DNA of 19,115 nt from CBDCWA01 sp046048295 (lineage in GTDB: Bacteria > Pseudomonadota > Alphaproteobacteria > Rhizobiales > Hyphomicrobiaceae), in the NCBI GenBank assembly GCA_046048295.1, contig JBJOGJ010000051.1:1-19115 (forward strand), in the 5' to 3' direction. Under the pieces are notes generated by a model that made no database searches, was not told the origin of the DNA, and was given only the letters and a program-made list of their open reading frames with translations. Made by a program: the position numbers and the translations under genes. This document shows, one piece after another, positions 1 to 7,199 of the stretch (its first letter is position 1; each line of letters starts with the position of its first letter).

Positions 1-268
1 GCTTGCAACATCAGAGGCAAGCCGCTTAGATCAATCCAACCGATGATCCAAAGCCTCCGCTACGCGAACCGCATCTCTGTCTCAAAGACTGTGAAGACGG
101 ACACCCCCCTACCTGCAGCGTGGTACAACCTGTAACTGATTCGCAAACCGTCTTTCCACTTCCTATTTGCACTTAACCAAGAAGTGCGACTTTCCGGATT
201 CACCTTTGGTTTCAGATAATTGTTTGATAGGCTCCACAGGTGGTTAACTACCTGTTAGTAGAGGCATT
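1..268. other. Upstream non-coding region
   Basis: I see no convincing gene in these 268 bases. A 6-bp inverted repeat (GCACTT at 169-174, AAGTGC at 182-187) and a near-perfect 18-bp palindrome (237-254, listed separately) lie upstream of the first gene. A GATAAT at 215-220 could be a -10 box, but the hexamer 17 bases before it (TTCCGG) is a poor -35, so I do not call a promoter. The window may begin inside a longer intergenic region or just after an unseen gene. Confidence 0.4.
237..254. promoter_or_regulatory. 18-bp imperfect palindrome before first gene
   Basis: The sequence CAGGTGGTTAACTACCTG is a dyad centred on GTTAAC in which a single base pair breaks the symmetry. In RNA that pair becomes a G-U wobble, giving a 7-bp stem with a UUAA loop. 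It ends 14 bases before the ATG at 269, just upstream of the AGAGG ribosome-binding site. It could be an operator for a dimeric regulator or a hairpin in the mRNA leader. It could also be chance; only the symmetry supports it. Confidence 0.25.
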
Positions 269-559
269 ATGCGGAGCGTTTTCAGGCACCTAGCCGCGAT
301 TGCAATTCTTAGTTGTGCCTCTATTGAGCCTAGCGCGGCAGGAGAGGCGCGCCCTGGATTTCGTACCTATCCGGCATTCCCGAATGGCGGAGCAGTCGTC
401 GAGATGGTCCATGACAAGGGCTTGATGCTCGAGTTGATCGTGAAATGCAGCCGAGGGGTCGCCATCGTCACGTTCTCGAAAACGGAAGGTCTCTACTGCG
501 ACCCGCAGCACCATTGCTCCAGCAACCTTCGCGGCACCATCGGCCGCGCCTGCCAGTAA
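269..559 (+). CDS. Small secreted protein, unknown function
   Basis: This 96-residue protein matches no family I recognise. Residues 1-25 look like a Sec signal peptide: Arg at 2 and 6, a hydrophobic stretch at 8-16, then small residues ending near SAAG. The mature part of about 70 residues has four cysteines (60, 77, 83, 95), which suggests two disulfides in the periplasm. Cys16 sits in a poor lipobox, so a lipoprotein is unlikely. An AGAGG ribosome-binding site lies before the ATG. It reads the same way as the next gene, 90 bases downstream, but a 7-bp hairpin overlaps its stop codon, so it may be a separate transcript. Reality as a gene is likely; function is unknown. Confidence 0.6.
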   Translation: MRSVFRHLAAIAILSCASIEPSAAGEARPGFRTYPAFPNGGAVVEMVHDKGLMLELIVKCSRGVAIVTFSKTEGLYCDPQHHCSSNLRGTIGRACQ

Positions 560-580
560 TTCGGCCCAGGCAGTTACTGG
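553..580 (+). terminator. Hairpin over the stop codon of the first gene
   Basis: CCAGTAA at 553-559 pairs perfectly with TTACTGG at 574-580 across a 14-base loop. The left arm contains the TAA stop codon. There is no proper T-run after it (TACAGTTCTT follows), so it is at best a weak intrinsic terminator or an RNA-stability hairpin. Confidence 0.25.
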
Positions 581-649
581 TACAGTTCTTGAATTGCCTC
601 CTCGACAGCGTCCCAGGGCGCCAGGAATTGAGACGAGCCGAGGCAAGAC

Positions 650-1063
650 ATGGCGTCAAATTTTCATGAACGTTTCGACGAAGGCGCGTTGAAGCTGCCT
701 TCGGACCGCTCGACGGGACTGGTTTTCGCGGGCATGGCGGCGCTCGTCGCCTGGCTATGGCGCGACAACGAGAGCGTGCTTGCCGTATCGAGCTACCTCG
801 CACTGGCACTGGTGAGCGTCAGCCTGATCCTGCCCAGCATGCTGCATCCCCTCAACCGAGCATGGATGAAGTTTGCAATGCTGCTCGGCAGGGTCGTCAA
901 CCCCGTCGTCATGCTTGTTCTCTTTCTGCTGGTGATCGTGCCCGCGGGCCTCATCATGCAGATTTTCCGTGACCCAATGAGATTGCGGCAAAGGGACAAG
1001 AGCGACAGCCATTGGATCGCTCGAGACCCGGAGCAGGTCCAGGACATGCGGAACCAGTTCTGA
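650..1063 (+). CDS. SxtJ-like membrane protein
   Basis: This 137-residue inner-membrane protein has three hydrophobic segments, at about 22-37, 43-62 and 77-105, and a charged C-terminal tail. The stretch around residues 66-112, LHPLNRAWMKF followed by a helix and then IFRDPMRLR, is the pattern of the SxtJ family. That family is named after a saxitoxin-cluster gene and is commonly found beside NodU/CmcH carbamoyltransferases. Its biochemical role is unknown; an accessory membrane role for the carbamoyltransferase is only a guess. The ATG at 650 follows GAGGCAA at good spacing. The DUF5989-type gene starts 34 bases downstream and the carbamoyltransferase follows, so these three are probably one operon. 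Confidence 0.75.
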   Translation: MASNFHERFDEGALKLPSDRSTGLVFAGMAALVAWLWRDNESVLAVSSYLALALVSVSLILPSMLHPLNRAWMKFAMLLGRVVNPVVMLVLFLLVIVPAGLIMQIFRDPMRLRQRDKSDSHWIARDPEQVQDMRNQF

Positions 1064-1097
1064 AGTTGTATTACACAGTCGAAAAGGCGTCCTTCTC

Positions 1098-1250
1098 ATG
1101 CTCTCCCTCTTCAAAGAACTCATAAGATACATGTCAGCGCGAAAGAAGTGGTGGCTTGCACCGATCATCGCAGTGCTCACACTCGTCGGCGGCGCACTAC
1201 TCCTGGCGCAGGGCTCCGCACTCGCACCATTCATCTACACGGTGTTCTAG
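1098..1250 (+). CDS. DUF5989-type small membrane protein
   Basis: This 50-residue reading frame begins MLSLFKELIRYM and ends ALAPFIYTVF. It has a basic N-terminal segment with KKWW at about 16-19, one transmembrane helix at about 20-38, and a conserved-looking tail containing LAQGSALAPFIYT. This matches DUF5989 proteins, tiny membrane proteins encoded between SxtJ-like and carbamoyltransferase genes. It sits exactly there, 34 bases after the SxtJ-like gene and 41 before the carbamoyltransferase. A second ATG at 1131 would remove the first 11 residues; I prefer 1098 because it gives the usual length of about 50. Its function is unknown, and its size makes it easy for gene finders to miss. Confidence 0.75.
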   Translation: MLSLFKELIRYMSARKKWWLAPIIAVLTLVGGALLLAQGSALAPFIYTVF

Positions 1251-1291
1251 CGCACCGACGCACCAACAGCATACGATGAACGGAGCAACGC

Positions 1292-3130
1292 ATGCGTATT
1301 CTCGGCATATCCGCCTTCTACCACGACAGCGCAGCGGCACTCATTGTCGATGGGAAAGTCGTGGCTGCGGCACAGGAAGAACGCTTCACCCGGAAGAAGC
1401 AGGACGCCCGCTTCCCCGAGAACGCCATCCGATACTGCCTTGAAGAAGCCGGCCTCGGACTTGACGACCTCGACCATGTCGCGTTCTTCGAAAAGCCACT
1501 CGTCAAATTCGAGCGGCTGCTCGAGACGTATCTGGCGATGGCACCTCGGGGATATCAGTCCTTCCGGCTCGCGCTGCCGATCTGGCTCAAGGAAAAGCTG
1601 TTCCAGAAGCCGCAGATGATCAACTCGCTGAAGCGGTTCTCTGCTACCGGGACCGGCATCGAGGAAAAACTACTGTTTGCAGAGCATCACCAGAGCCACG
1701 CAGCATCAGCATTCTTTCCCTCGCCGTTCGAGGAAGCTGTCGTTCTCACAATGGATGGCGTCGGCGAATGGGCGACGACCTCGGTCGCGATCGGACGTGG
1801 CGCGACGCTCCAGACGGTCAAGGAGATCAACTGGCCGCACAGCCTTGGATTGCTCTATTCGGCGTTCACCTATTACACAGGGTTCCGCGTGAACTCGGGC
1901 GAATACAAGGTGATGGGGCTCGCTCCCTATGGCGAGCCGAGGTATGTCGACGCCATTCTCGACAACCTGATGGAGCTCAAGGACGACGGCAGCTTCTGGC
2001 TCGACCAGAGCTACTTCAACTACGCCACCGGCCTCACCATGACCACGGAGAAGTTCCACCGCCTCTTCGGTGCGCCTCCGAGGAAGCCGGAGAGCGCCCT
2101 CACTCAGCGTGACATGGACCTTGCCGCCTCCGTCCAGAAGGTGACAGAGGAAGTCATGCTGAGGATCACGCGCGATCTGGCGCGCACCTACGGCATAGAA
2201 AACCTGTGCCTAGCGGGTGGCGTCGCGCTCAACTGTGTCGCGAACGGGCACATCGTTCGGGACGGCGCCTTCAAGAACGTCTGGATACAGCCTGCAGCAG
2301 GCGATGCGGGTGGCGCACTCGGTGCTGCACTCGCCGCGTACCACCAGCATGCCGGCCAGCCGCGCGTGGCAAATACCGGCATGGACGCGATGGAAGGCGC
2401 GTATCTCGGCGACGAATTCGGGCAGGAAGAAATTGAAGGGCGTCTTGCACAGTCCGGCGCCCAGTTCACGAGGCTCGAGGACGGCGCAACGCTCGAACAT
2501 GCGGTCGACGCGCTGGTCGAGGGACATGCTGTCGGCTGGTTCCAGGGACGGATGGAGTTCGGTCCGCGTGCACTCGGAAACCGTTCGATCCTCGGAGATC
2601 CGAGAAACCCGCAGATGCAGCGGAACCTCAATCTCAAGACCAAGTTCCGCGAGAGCTTCCGGCCATTTGCTCCATCAGTGCTGGCGGAAGATGCCGGGGA
2701 GTATTTCAAGCTCGCCACCAACAGCCCGTACATGCTGCTGGTCGCCGAGGTTCTCGACAACCGCCGTCGGAAAATGTCGCGCGCGGAGGAAGAGTTGTTC
2801 GGCATCGACAAACTCAACATTCCACGATCTGACATTCCGGCCGTTACACACGTCGACTATTCGGCCCGCGTGCAGACCGTGCACAGGGAGACCAACCCGC
2901 GCTACCACGCCCTGATCTCCAAGTTCAAGGAACGCACCGGCTGCCCGATCGTCGTAAACACCAGCTTCAACATCCGCGGCGAGCCTATCGTCAGGACGCC
3001 GGAAGAGGCATTCCGATGCTTCATGGGATCGGACATGGAGACGCTCGTGGTCGGAAATGCCGTTTTGCGCAAGTGCGACCAGGATATGAGCCTCGCGGAA
3101 GACTACAAGGACCAGTTCGAACTCGACTGA
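1292..3130 (+). CDS. O-carbamoyltransferase, NodU/CmcH family
   Basis: This 612-residue enzyme has the full length and layout of the NodU/CmcH/TobZ family, which transfers the carbamoyl group of carbamoyl phosphate to a hydroxyl through a carbamoyl-adenylate. The N-terminal Kae1-like domain starts ILGISAFYHDSAAAL. The metal-binding HxxxH motif is H132-H136 in HHQSHAAS, and the nucleotide loops are DGVGEW (155-160) and GDAGGALGAAL (337-347). The C-terminal domain begins near GWFQGRMEFGPRALGNRS (415-432) and includes VNTSFNIRGEP. No key residue appears lost. The ATG follows ACGGAG. The acceptor (sugar, lipopolysaccharide, Nod factor or small molecule) cannot be told, because no glycosyltransferase or biosynthetic gene is nearby. 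Glycerate kinase follows after 43 bases. Confidence 0.92.
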   Translation: MRILGISAFYHDSAAALIVDGKVVAAAQEERFTRKKQDARFPENAIRYCLEEAGLGLDDLDHVAFFEKPLVKFERLLETYLAMAPRGYQSFRLALPIWLKEKLFQKPQMINSLKRFSATGTGIEEKLLFAEHHQSHAASAFFPSPFEEAVVLTMDGVGEWATTSVAIGRGATLQTVKEINWPHSLGLLYSAFTYYTGFRVNSGEYKVMGLAPYGEPRYVDAILDNLMELKDDGSFWLDQSYFNYATGLTMTTEKFHRLFGAPPRKPESALTQRDMDLAASVQKVTEEVMLRITRDLARTYGIENLCLAGGVALNCVANGHIVRDGAFKNVWIQPAAGDAGGALGAALAAYHQHAGQPRVANTGMDAMEGAYLGDEFGQEEIEGRLAQSGAQFTRLEDGATLEHAVDALVEGHAVGWFQGRMEFGPRALGNRSILGDPRNPQMQRNLNLKTKFRESFRPFAPSVLAEDAGEYFKLATNSPYMLLVAEVLDNRRRKMSRAEEELFGIDKLNIPRSDIPAVTHVDYSARVQTVHRETNPRYHALISKFKERTGCPIVVNTSFNIRGEPIVRTPEEAFRCFMGSDMETLVVGNAVLRKCDQDMSLAEDYKDQFELD

Positions 3131-3173
3131 GCCGATGCATGGCTGCAAGATGCCTCTCCCGAAGGTGAGGACC

Positions 3174-4415
3174 ATGAGCAGCGATCCCGAAGCCATACTG
3201 CGCACCTTGTTCAGCGCAGCTGTCACGCGGGCGGATCCGTCCGTTTGCGTTCCAAGGCACCTCCCCCCAGCGCCCTACGGCCGCACCATAGTGGTCGGCG
3301 CAGGCAAGGCGGCCGCGGCGATGGCGCGCGCCGTCGAGCTCAATTGGCCGGGTGAACTGCAGGGCGTGGTCGTGACGCGATACGGCCACGGGGTTCCTTG
3401 CGAGCGCATACGCGTGATCGAAGCCGGACACCCCATTCCCGACGACGCAGGCTTTCTGGCTGCGAGCGCCATCCTCGAAGCGGTCGAGAACCTCTCGGCG
3501 GATGACATGGTCATTGCGCTCATGTCGGGCGGCGCATCCTCGCTGCTCGCTTTGCCGGCGGGCAGAATAATGTTCGCAGACAAGCAGAGCATTGCCAGGG
3601 CTCTACTGAAGTCTGGTGCAAGGATCAGTGAAATCAACACGGTCAGACGGCACCTTTCGGGCATAAAGGGCGGCAGGCTGCTTAAGGCGGCATGGCCGGC
3701 ACAGGTTGTGACGCTGGCGATCTCGGACGTGCCAGGCGACATCCTCGCCGACATCGGCTCAGGCCCCACGGTCCCGGATCCGACGACGCTCGAAGACGCC
3801 CGCAAGGTGCTTCACAAGTATGGGATCGACGTACCTGCGCGCGTGATGGAGCACCTGGCCGACATTGCGAATGAGACGCCAAAGGCAATGTCATTGCCGC
3901 ATAAGTCAATAGATGCGCGCCTCGTCGCTACGCCTGCAGCGGCACTGGAGGCAGCCGCTGAGAAGGCACGCGAACTCGGTCTCGAGCCGGTCGTGCTCGG
4001 CGCCAATGTGGAAGGCCAAGCGCGTGAGATCGCCGAGGTCCACGCAGCGCTGGCGCGGCAGGCGCGAGCGGGGCAGGTGATACTCTCCGGTGGCGAGCTT
4101 ACGGTGACGATGAAAGGCAGAGGCCGTGGCGGGCCGAATGGCGAATACGCCCTTGCCCTGGCGCTCGCACTCGATGGACGCTCGGACACGTGGGCGATCG
4201 CCTGCGACAGCGACGGTATCGATGGAACGGAAGACAATGCCGGCGCATTCATCGGACCCGACACAATCGAGCGTGCAGCGGCACTGGGGAACAATGGCCG
4301 CGCAATGCTGAACGACAACGATTCCTACGGCTTCTTCGCGTCGCTCGGAGACCTCGTCGTAACGGGCCCGACGCTGACGAACGTCAACGACTTCCGGGCA
4401 ATCCTCGTTGCTTAG
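3174..4415 (+). CDS. gckA: Glycerate 2-kinase (GckA/TtuD, MOFRL family)
   Basis: This 413-residue enzyme phosphorylates D-glycerate with ATP to give 2-phosphoglycerate, in the serine cycle and the glyoxylate/glycerate pathway. Visible motifs are VGAGKAAAAMA (42-52, with Lys45), EAGHPIPD (83-90), SGGASSLL (118-125), VRRHLSGIKGGRLL (157-170), SDVPGD (184-189) and GSGPTVPDP, followed by a C-terminal MOFRL domain containing GRGRGGPNGEYALALAL and SDGIDGTEDNAGAF. I chose the ATG at 3174 because GGTGAGG lies just before it; an in-frame ATG at 3135 would add 13 residues and has no such site. It may be cotranscribed with the carbamoyltransferase, although a metabolic link is not obvious. It converges on the formate dehydrogenase genes with only 6 bases between the stops. 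Confidence 0.92.
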   Translation: MSSDPEAILRTLFSAAVTRADPSVCVPRHLPPAPYGRTIVVGAGKAAAAMARAVELNWPGELQGVVVTRYGHGVPCERIRVIEAGHPIPDDAGFLAASAILEAVENLSADDMVIALMSGGASSLLALPAGRIMFADKQSIARALLKSGARISEINTVRRHLSGIKGGRLLKAAWPAQVVTLAISDVPGDILADIGSGPTVPDPTTLEDARKVLHKYGIDVPARVMEHLADIANETPKAMSLPHKSIDARLVATPAAALEAAAEKARELGLEPVVLGANVEGQAREIAEVHAALARQARAGQVILSGGELTVTMKGRGRGGPNGEYALALALALDGRSDTWAIACDSDGIDGTEDNAGAFIGPDTIERAAALGNNGRAMLNDNDSYGFFASLGDLVVTGPTLTNVNDFRAILVA

Positions 4416-4421
4416 GCGAGA

Positions 4422-7199
4422 TCATTCCGCCGCGGGGGCTCGAACCTTCTCGATCCGCGCTGCGCAGTACTTGAATTCCGGAATTTTTCCGAACGGATCG
4501 AGCTGCGGGTTGGTCAGCATGTTGGCGGGAGCTTCGGCGAAGCAGAAGGGAATGAAGACCATGCCCTCGGCCACGTCGCGGTCGGCGCGGGCGCGGAGCG
4601 TGATGGCGCCGCGGCGCGTCGAGACGCTTATTTCGCTGCCGGCCTCGATGCCAAGACGCTGCATCTCGCGCGGATTAAGGCTCACGGTCGCTTCCGGCTC
4701 AAGGTGATCAAGGTTGGTCGCGCGGCGGGTCATGGCGCCGGTATGCCAATGCTCGAGAAGGCGGCCGGTGGTGAGTACCATCGGGTACTCTTCATCGGGC
4801 ATTTCGTCGGGCGGGAGCAAATCGGCAGGAACAATCCTGGCGCGGCCGGAAGCGGTCGGGAACGAGCGGGCAAAGATGATCTCGTTGCCGGGCCTATCAG
4901 GAGCATCGCAGGGGTAAGTGACGGAATCCTCGCGAAGCAGTCGCTCCCACGTGATGTTGGCAAGCGAGGGCATGACCTGCGCCATCTCTGCGAATACGTC
5001 GGACACATCCCGATACTGCCAATCGAGGCCGACGCGGCTGGCGATCTCCGCAATCAGCTCCCAATCCTGGCGTGCCTGGCCCGGCGGCGCAACTACGGGG
5101 CGGCCAAGCTGGACCTGGCGGTTGGTATTGGTGAAGGTGCCCCACTTTTCTGCGTGCGCGGAAGCTGGAAGAACGACATCGGCGTGCCAAGCGGTCTCGG
5201 TCAGGAAGATGTCCTGCACGACGAGATGATCGAGCGAGGCAAGTGCCTGGCGTGCGTGCTGGACATCCGGGTCCGACATGGCGGGGTTCTCGCCCAGAAT
5301 GTACATGCCCTTGATATGGCCGGCGTTGACGGCCTGCATAATCTCGACGACGGTGAGGCCCTTCGAAGGATCAAGTTGCGTGCCCCAAAAGGTTTCGAAT
5401 TGCGCACGCACGGCAGGGTTCTCTACAGACTGATAGTCCGGGTAAACCATCGGAATGAGGCCGGCGTCCGAGGCGCCCTGCACATTATTCTGGCCTCGGA
5501 GCGGATGGAGACCGGTGCCGGGGCGGCCGACATGGCCTGTCGTCAAGGCAAGTGCGATCAGGCAGCGAGCATTGTCCGTGCCATGGGTGTGCTGGGAGAT
5601 GCCCATGCCCCAGAAGATGATCGAGCGCTCGGACCTGGCATAGAGGCGGGCGACCTCGCGAATTTTTCCTGCCTCGATGCCGCAGATTTCCTGCATGGCT
5701 TCCGGCGAGAAGCCAGCCACCTTGTCGCGCAGCAACTCGAAACCTTCCGTGTGCGCCTGTATATACTGGATGTCGTACAGCCCCTCCTCCAATATCGTGT
5801 GCAGCATCGCATTGAGAAGCGCCACGTCGCGGCCGGGTGTGAACTGGAGGACATGGGAGGCATAGCGGGCAATGCCCTGGTTCTGGCCGCGCGGGTCCAT
5901 AACGACGAGCTGTGCACCGCGTGCCGCTGCCTGCTTCAGGTAGGTCGCCGCCACCGGATGGTTCTCGGCCGGCCGTGCGCCGATGACGATGATGCAGTCG
6001 GCGTCGGCAGCCGCCGTGAACGGCGCCGTTACTGCGCCGGAATTTAGCCCCTCCATCAGGGCGGCGACCGACGACGCATGGCATAGGCGCGTGCAGTGGT
6101 CGACATTGTTGGTGGCAAAACCCTGCCGGATGAGCTTCTGGAACAGATAGGCCTCCTCATTGGAGCCCTTCGCCGAACCGAAGCCGGCGAGCGCCGCGCC
6201 GCCATGGCCCTCGTGGATGCGCTTCAACCCGGCGGCGGCGCGGTCCAGGGCCTCCTCCCAAGTCGCTTCGCGGAATACGTCGGCCCAGTCTGCAGAGCGA
6301 AGGCGCATGTCGGCATCCTTGGCGACGCCATCCTTGCGGACCAGAGGCACCTTCAGACGATCGGGGTGGTGAATGTAGTCGAAACCGAAGCGGCCCTTGA
6401 CGCAGAGGCGGCTTTCGTTGGCGGGACCGTTGCGGCCGTCAATGTAGAGAATGCGGCCGTCCTTGACATGAACACGTGTCTGGCAGCCAACGCCACAATA
6501 GGGACAGAGGGTGTCGACAGTTCTCTGCTCGAAAGCGACACGCCGGCCGGTGGCCTGGTCCAGCAGGTTCTTCTCCATCAGCGCGCCGGTCGGACAAGCC
6601 TGGACGCATTCGCCACAGGCTACGCAAGTGCTGTCACCCATCCCAGTCTCGAAGTCGAAGACGACCTTTGAATTGTGGCCTCGGTGAGCCATCGCGATGA
6701 CGTCGTTGTGCTGAACCTCACGGCAGGCCCGGACACAGAGGCCGCAGTTGATGCAGGCATCCAGATTCACGGCGATGGCGGCATGGGAATAGTCGGCTTC
6801 CTCGGGCACGGCCTTCGGATAGCGCGAGACCGGTTTCACGCCCATCGCGGCGACCCAAGTCCAGAACCTGGAGTCGGGATCGTGGCTTTCGACTTTCGGC
6901 GGCTGATCGGCGAGAAGCAGCTCAAACACCATTTCGCGCGCCTTCTTCGCGCGATCCGAAGCAGTATTGACCTTGAGGCCCTCCGCCGCCTTCCGCTGGC
7001 AGGAGGCGGCGAGCACGCGCTCACCCTCGATCTCGACCATGCAGGCGCGGCAATTGCCGTCGGCGCGATAACCGGGCTCTGGCTGCCAACAGAGGTGGGG
7101 GACGATCGTGCCCTCGCGGGCGGCGACCTGCCAGATGGTCTCGCCGGGCTCAGCCGTAACATCGCGGCCGTCGAGCGTGAAAGTTATCCTGCCGGTCAT
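4422..7199 (-). CDS. fdh1A: NAD-dependent formate dehydrogenase, alpha subunit (FDH1/FdsA type)
   Basis: This 925-residue catalytic subunit oxidises formate to CO2 and passes electrons to the NAD-reducing beta subunit in the cytoplasm. In order it shows a ferredoxin-like [2Fe-2S] domain (C37, C50, C53, C67), two [4Fe-4S] motifs (C149/152/155/159 and C192/195/198/202), a further [4Fe-4S] motif (C232/235/239/266), then the bis-pterin molybdenum or tungsten domain. The metal ligand is Cys373 in HCTRLCHASS, where other formate dehydrogenases have selenocysteine, so none is needed. The ATG at 7199 overlaps the beta-subunit stop (ATGA), which fixes the start; an upstream extension in this frame runs inside the beta gene. 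No twin-arginine signal is present. No FdhD or FdsD accessory gene follows. Confidence 0.93.
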   Translation of the reverse strand: MTGRITFTLDGRDVTAEPGETIWQVAAREGTIVPHLCWQPEPGYRADGNCRACMVEIEGERVLAASCQRKAAEGLKVNTASDRAKKAREMVFELLLADQPPKVESHDPDSRFWTWVAAMGVKPVSRYPKAVPEEADYSHAAIAVNLDACINCGLCVRACREVQHNDVIAMAHRGHNSKVVFDFETGMGDSTCVACGECVQACPTGALMEKNLLDQATGRRVAFEQRTVDTLCPYCGVGCQTRVHVKDGRILYIDGRNGPANESRLCVKGRFGFDYIHHPDRLKVPLVRKDGVAKDADMRLRSADWADVFREATWEEALDRAAAGLKRIHEGHGGAALAGFGSAKGSNEEAYLFQKLIRQGFATNNVDHCTRLCHASSVAALMEGLNSGAVTAPFTAAADADCIIVIGARPAENHPVAATYLKQAAARGAQLVVMDPRGQNQGIARYASHVLQFTPGRDVALLNAMLHTILEEGLYDIQYIQAHTEGFELLRDKVAGFSPEAMQEICGIEAGKIREVARLYARSERSIIFWGMGISQHTHGTDNARCLIALALTTGHVGRPGTGLHPLRGQNNVQGASDAGLIPMVYPDYQSVENPAVRAQFETFWGTQLDPSKGLTVVEIMQAVNAGHIKGMYILGENPAMSDPDVQHARQALASLDHLVVQDIFLTETAWHADVVLPASAHAEKWGTFTNTNRQVQLGRPVVAPPGQARQDWELIAEIASRVGLDWQYRDVSDVFAEMAQVMPSLANITWERLLREDSVTYPCDAPDRPGNEIIFARSFPTASGRARIVPADLLPPDEMPDEEYPMVLTTGRLLEHWHTGAMTRRATNLDHLEPEATVSLNPREMQRLGIEAGSEISVSTRRGAITLRARADRDVAEGMVFIPFCFAEAPANMLTNPQLDPFGKIPEFKYCAARIEKVRAPAAE

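Noticed and set aside
4704..6047. 447-residue open frame on the plus strand
   Set aside because: It lies wholly antisense to the formate dehydrogenase alpha subunit, whose motifs are unambiguous, and shows no recognisable domain. Long antisense frames are common in high-G+C genes.
4498..7199. Selenocysteine codon in the formate dehydrogenase
   Set aside because: The metal-ligand position is a normal Cys codon (Cys373) and no in-frame TGA occurs in the gene.
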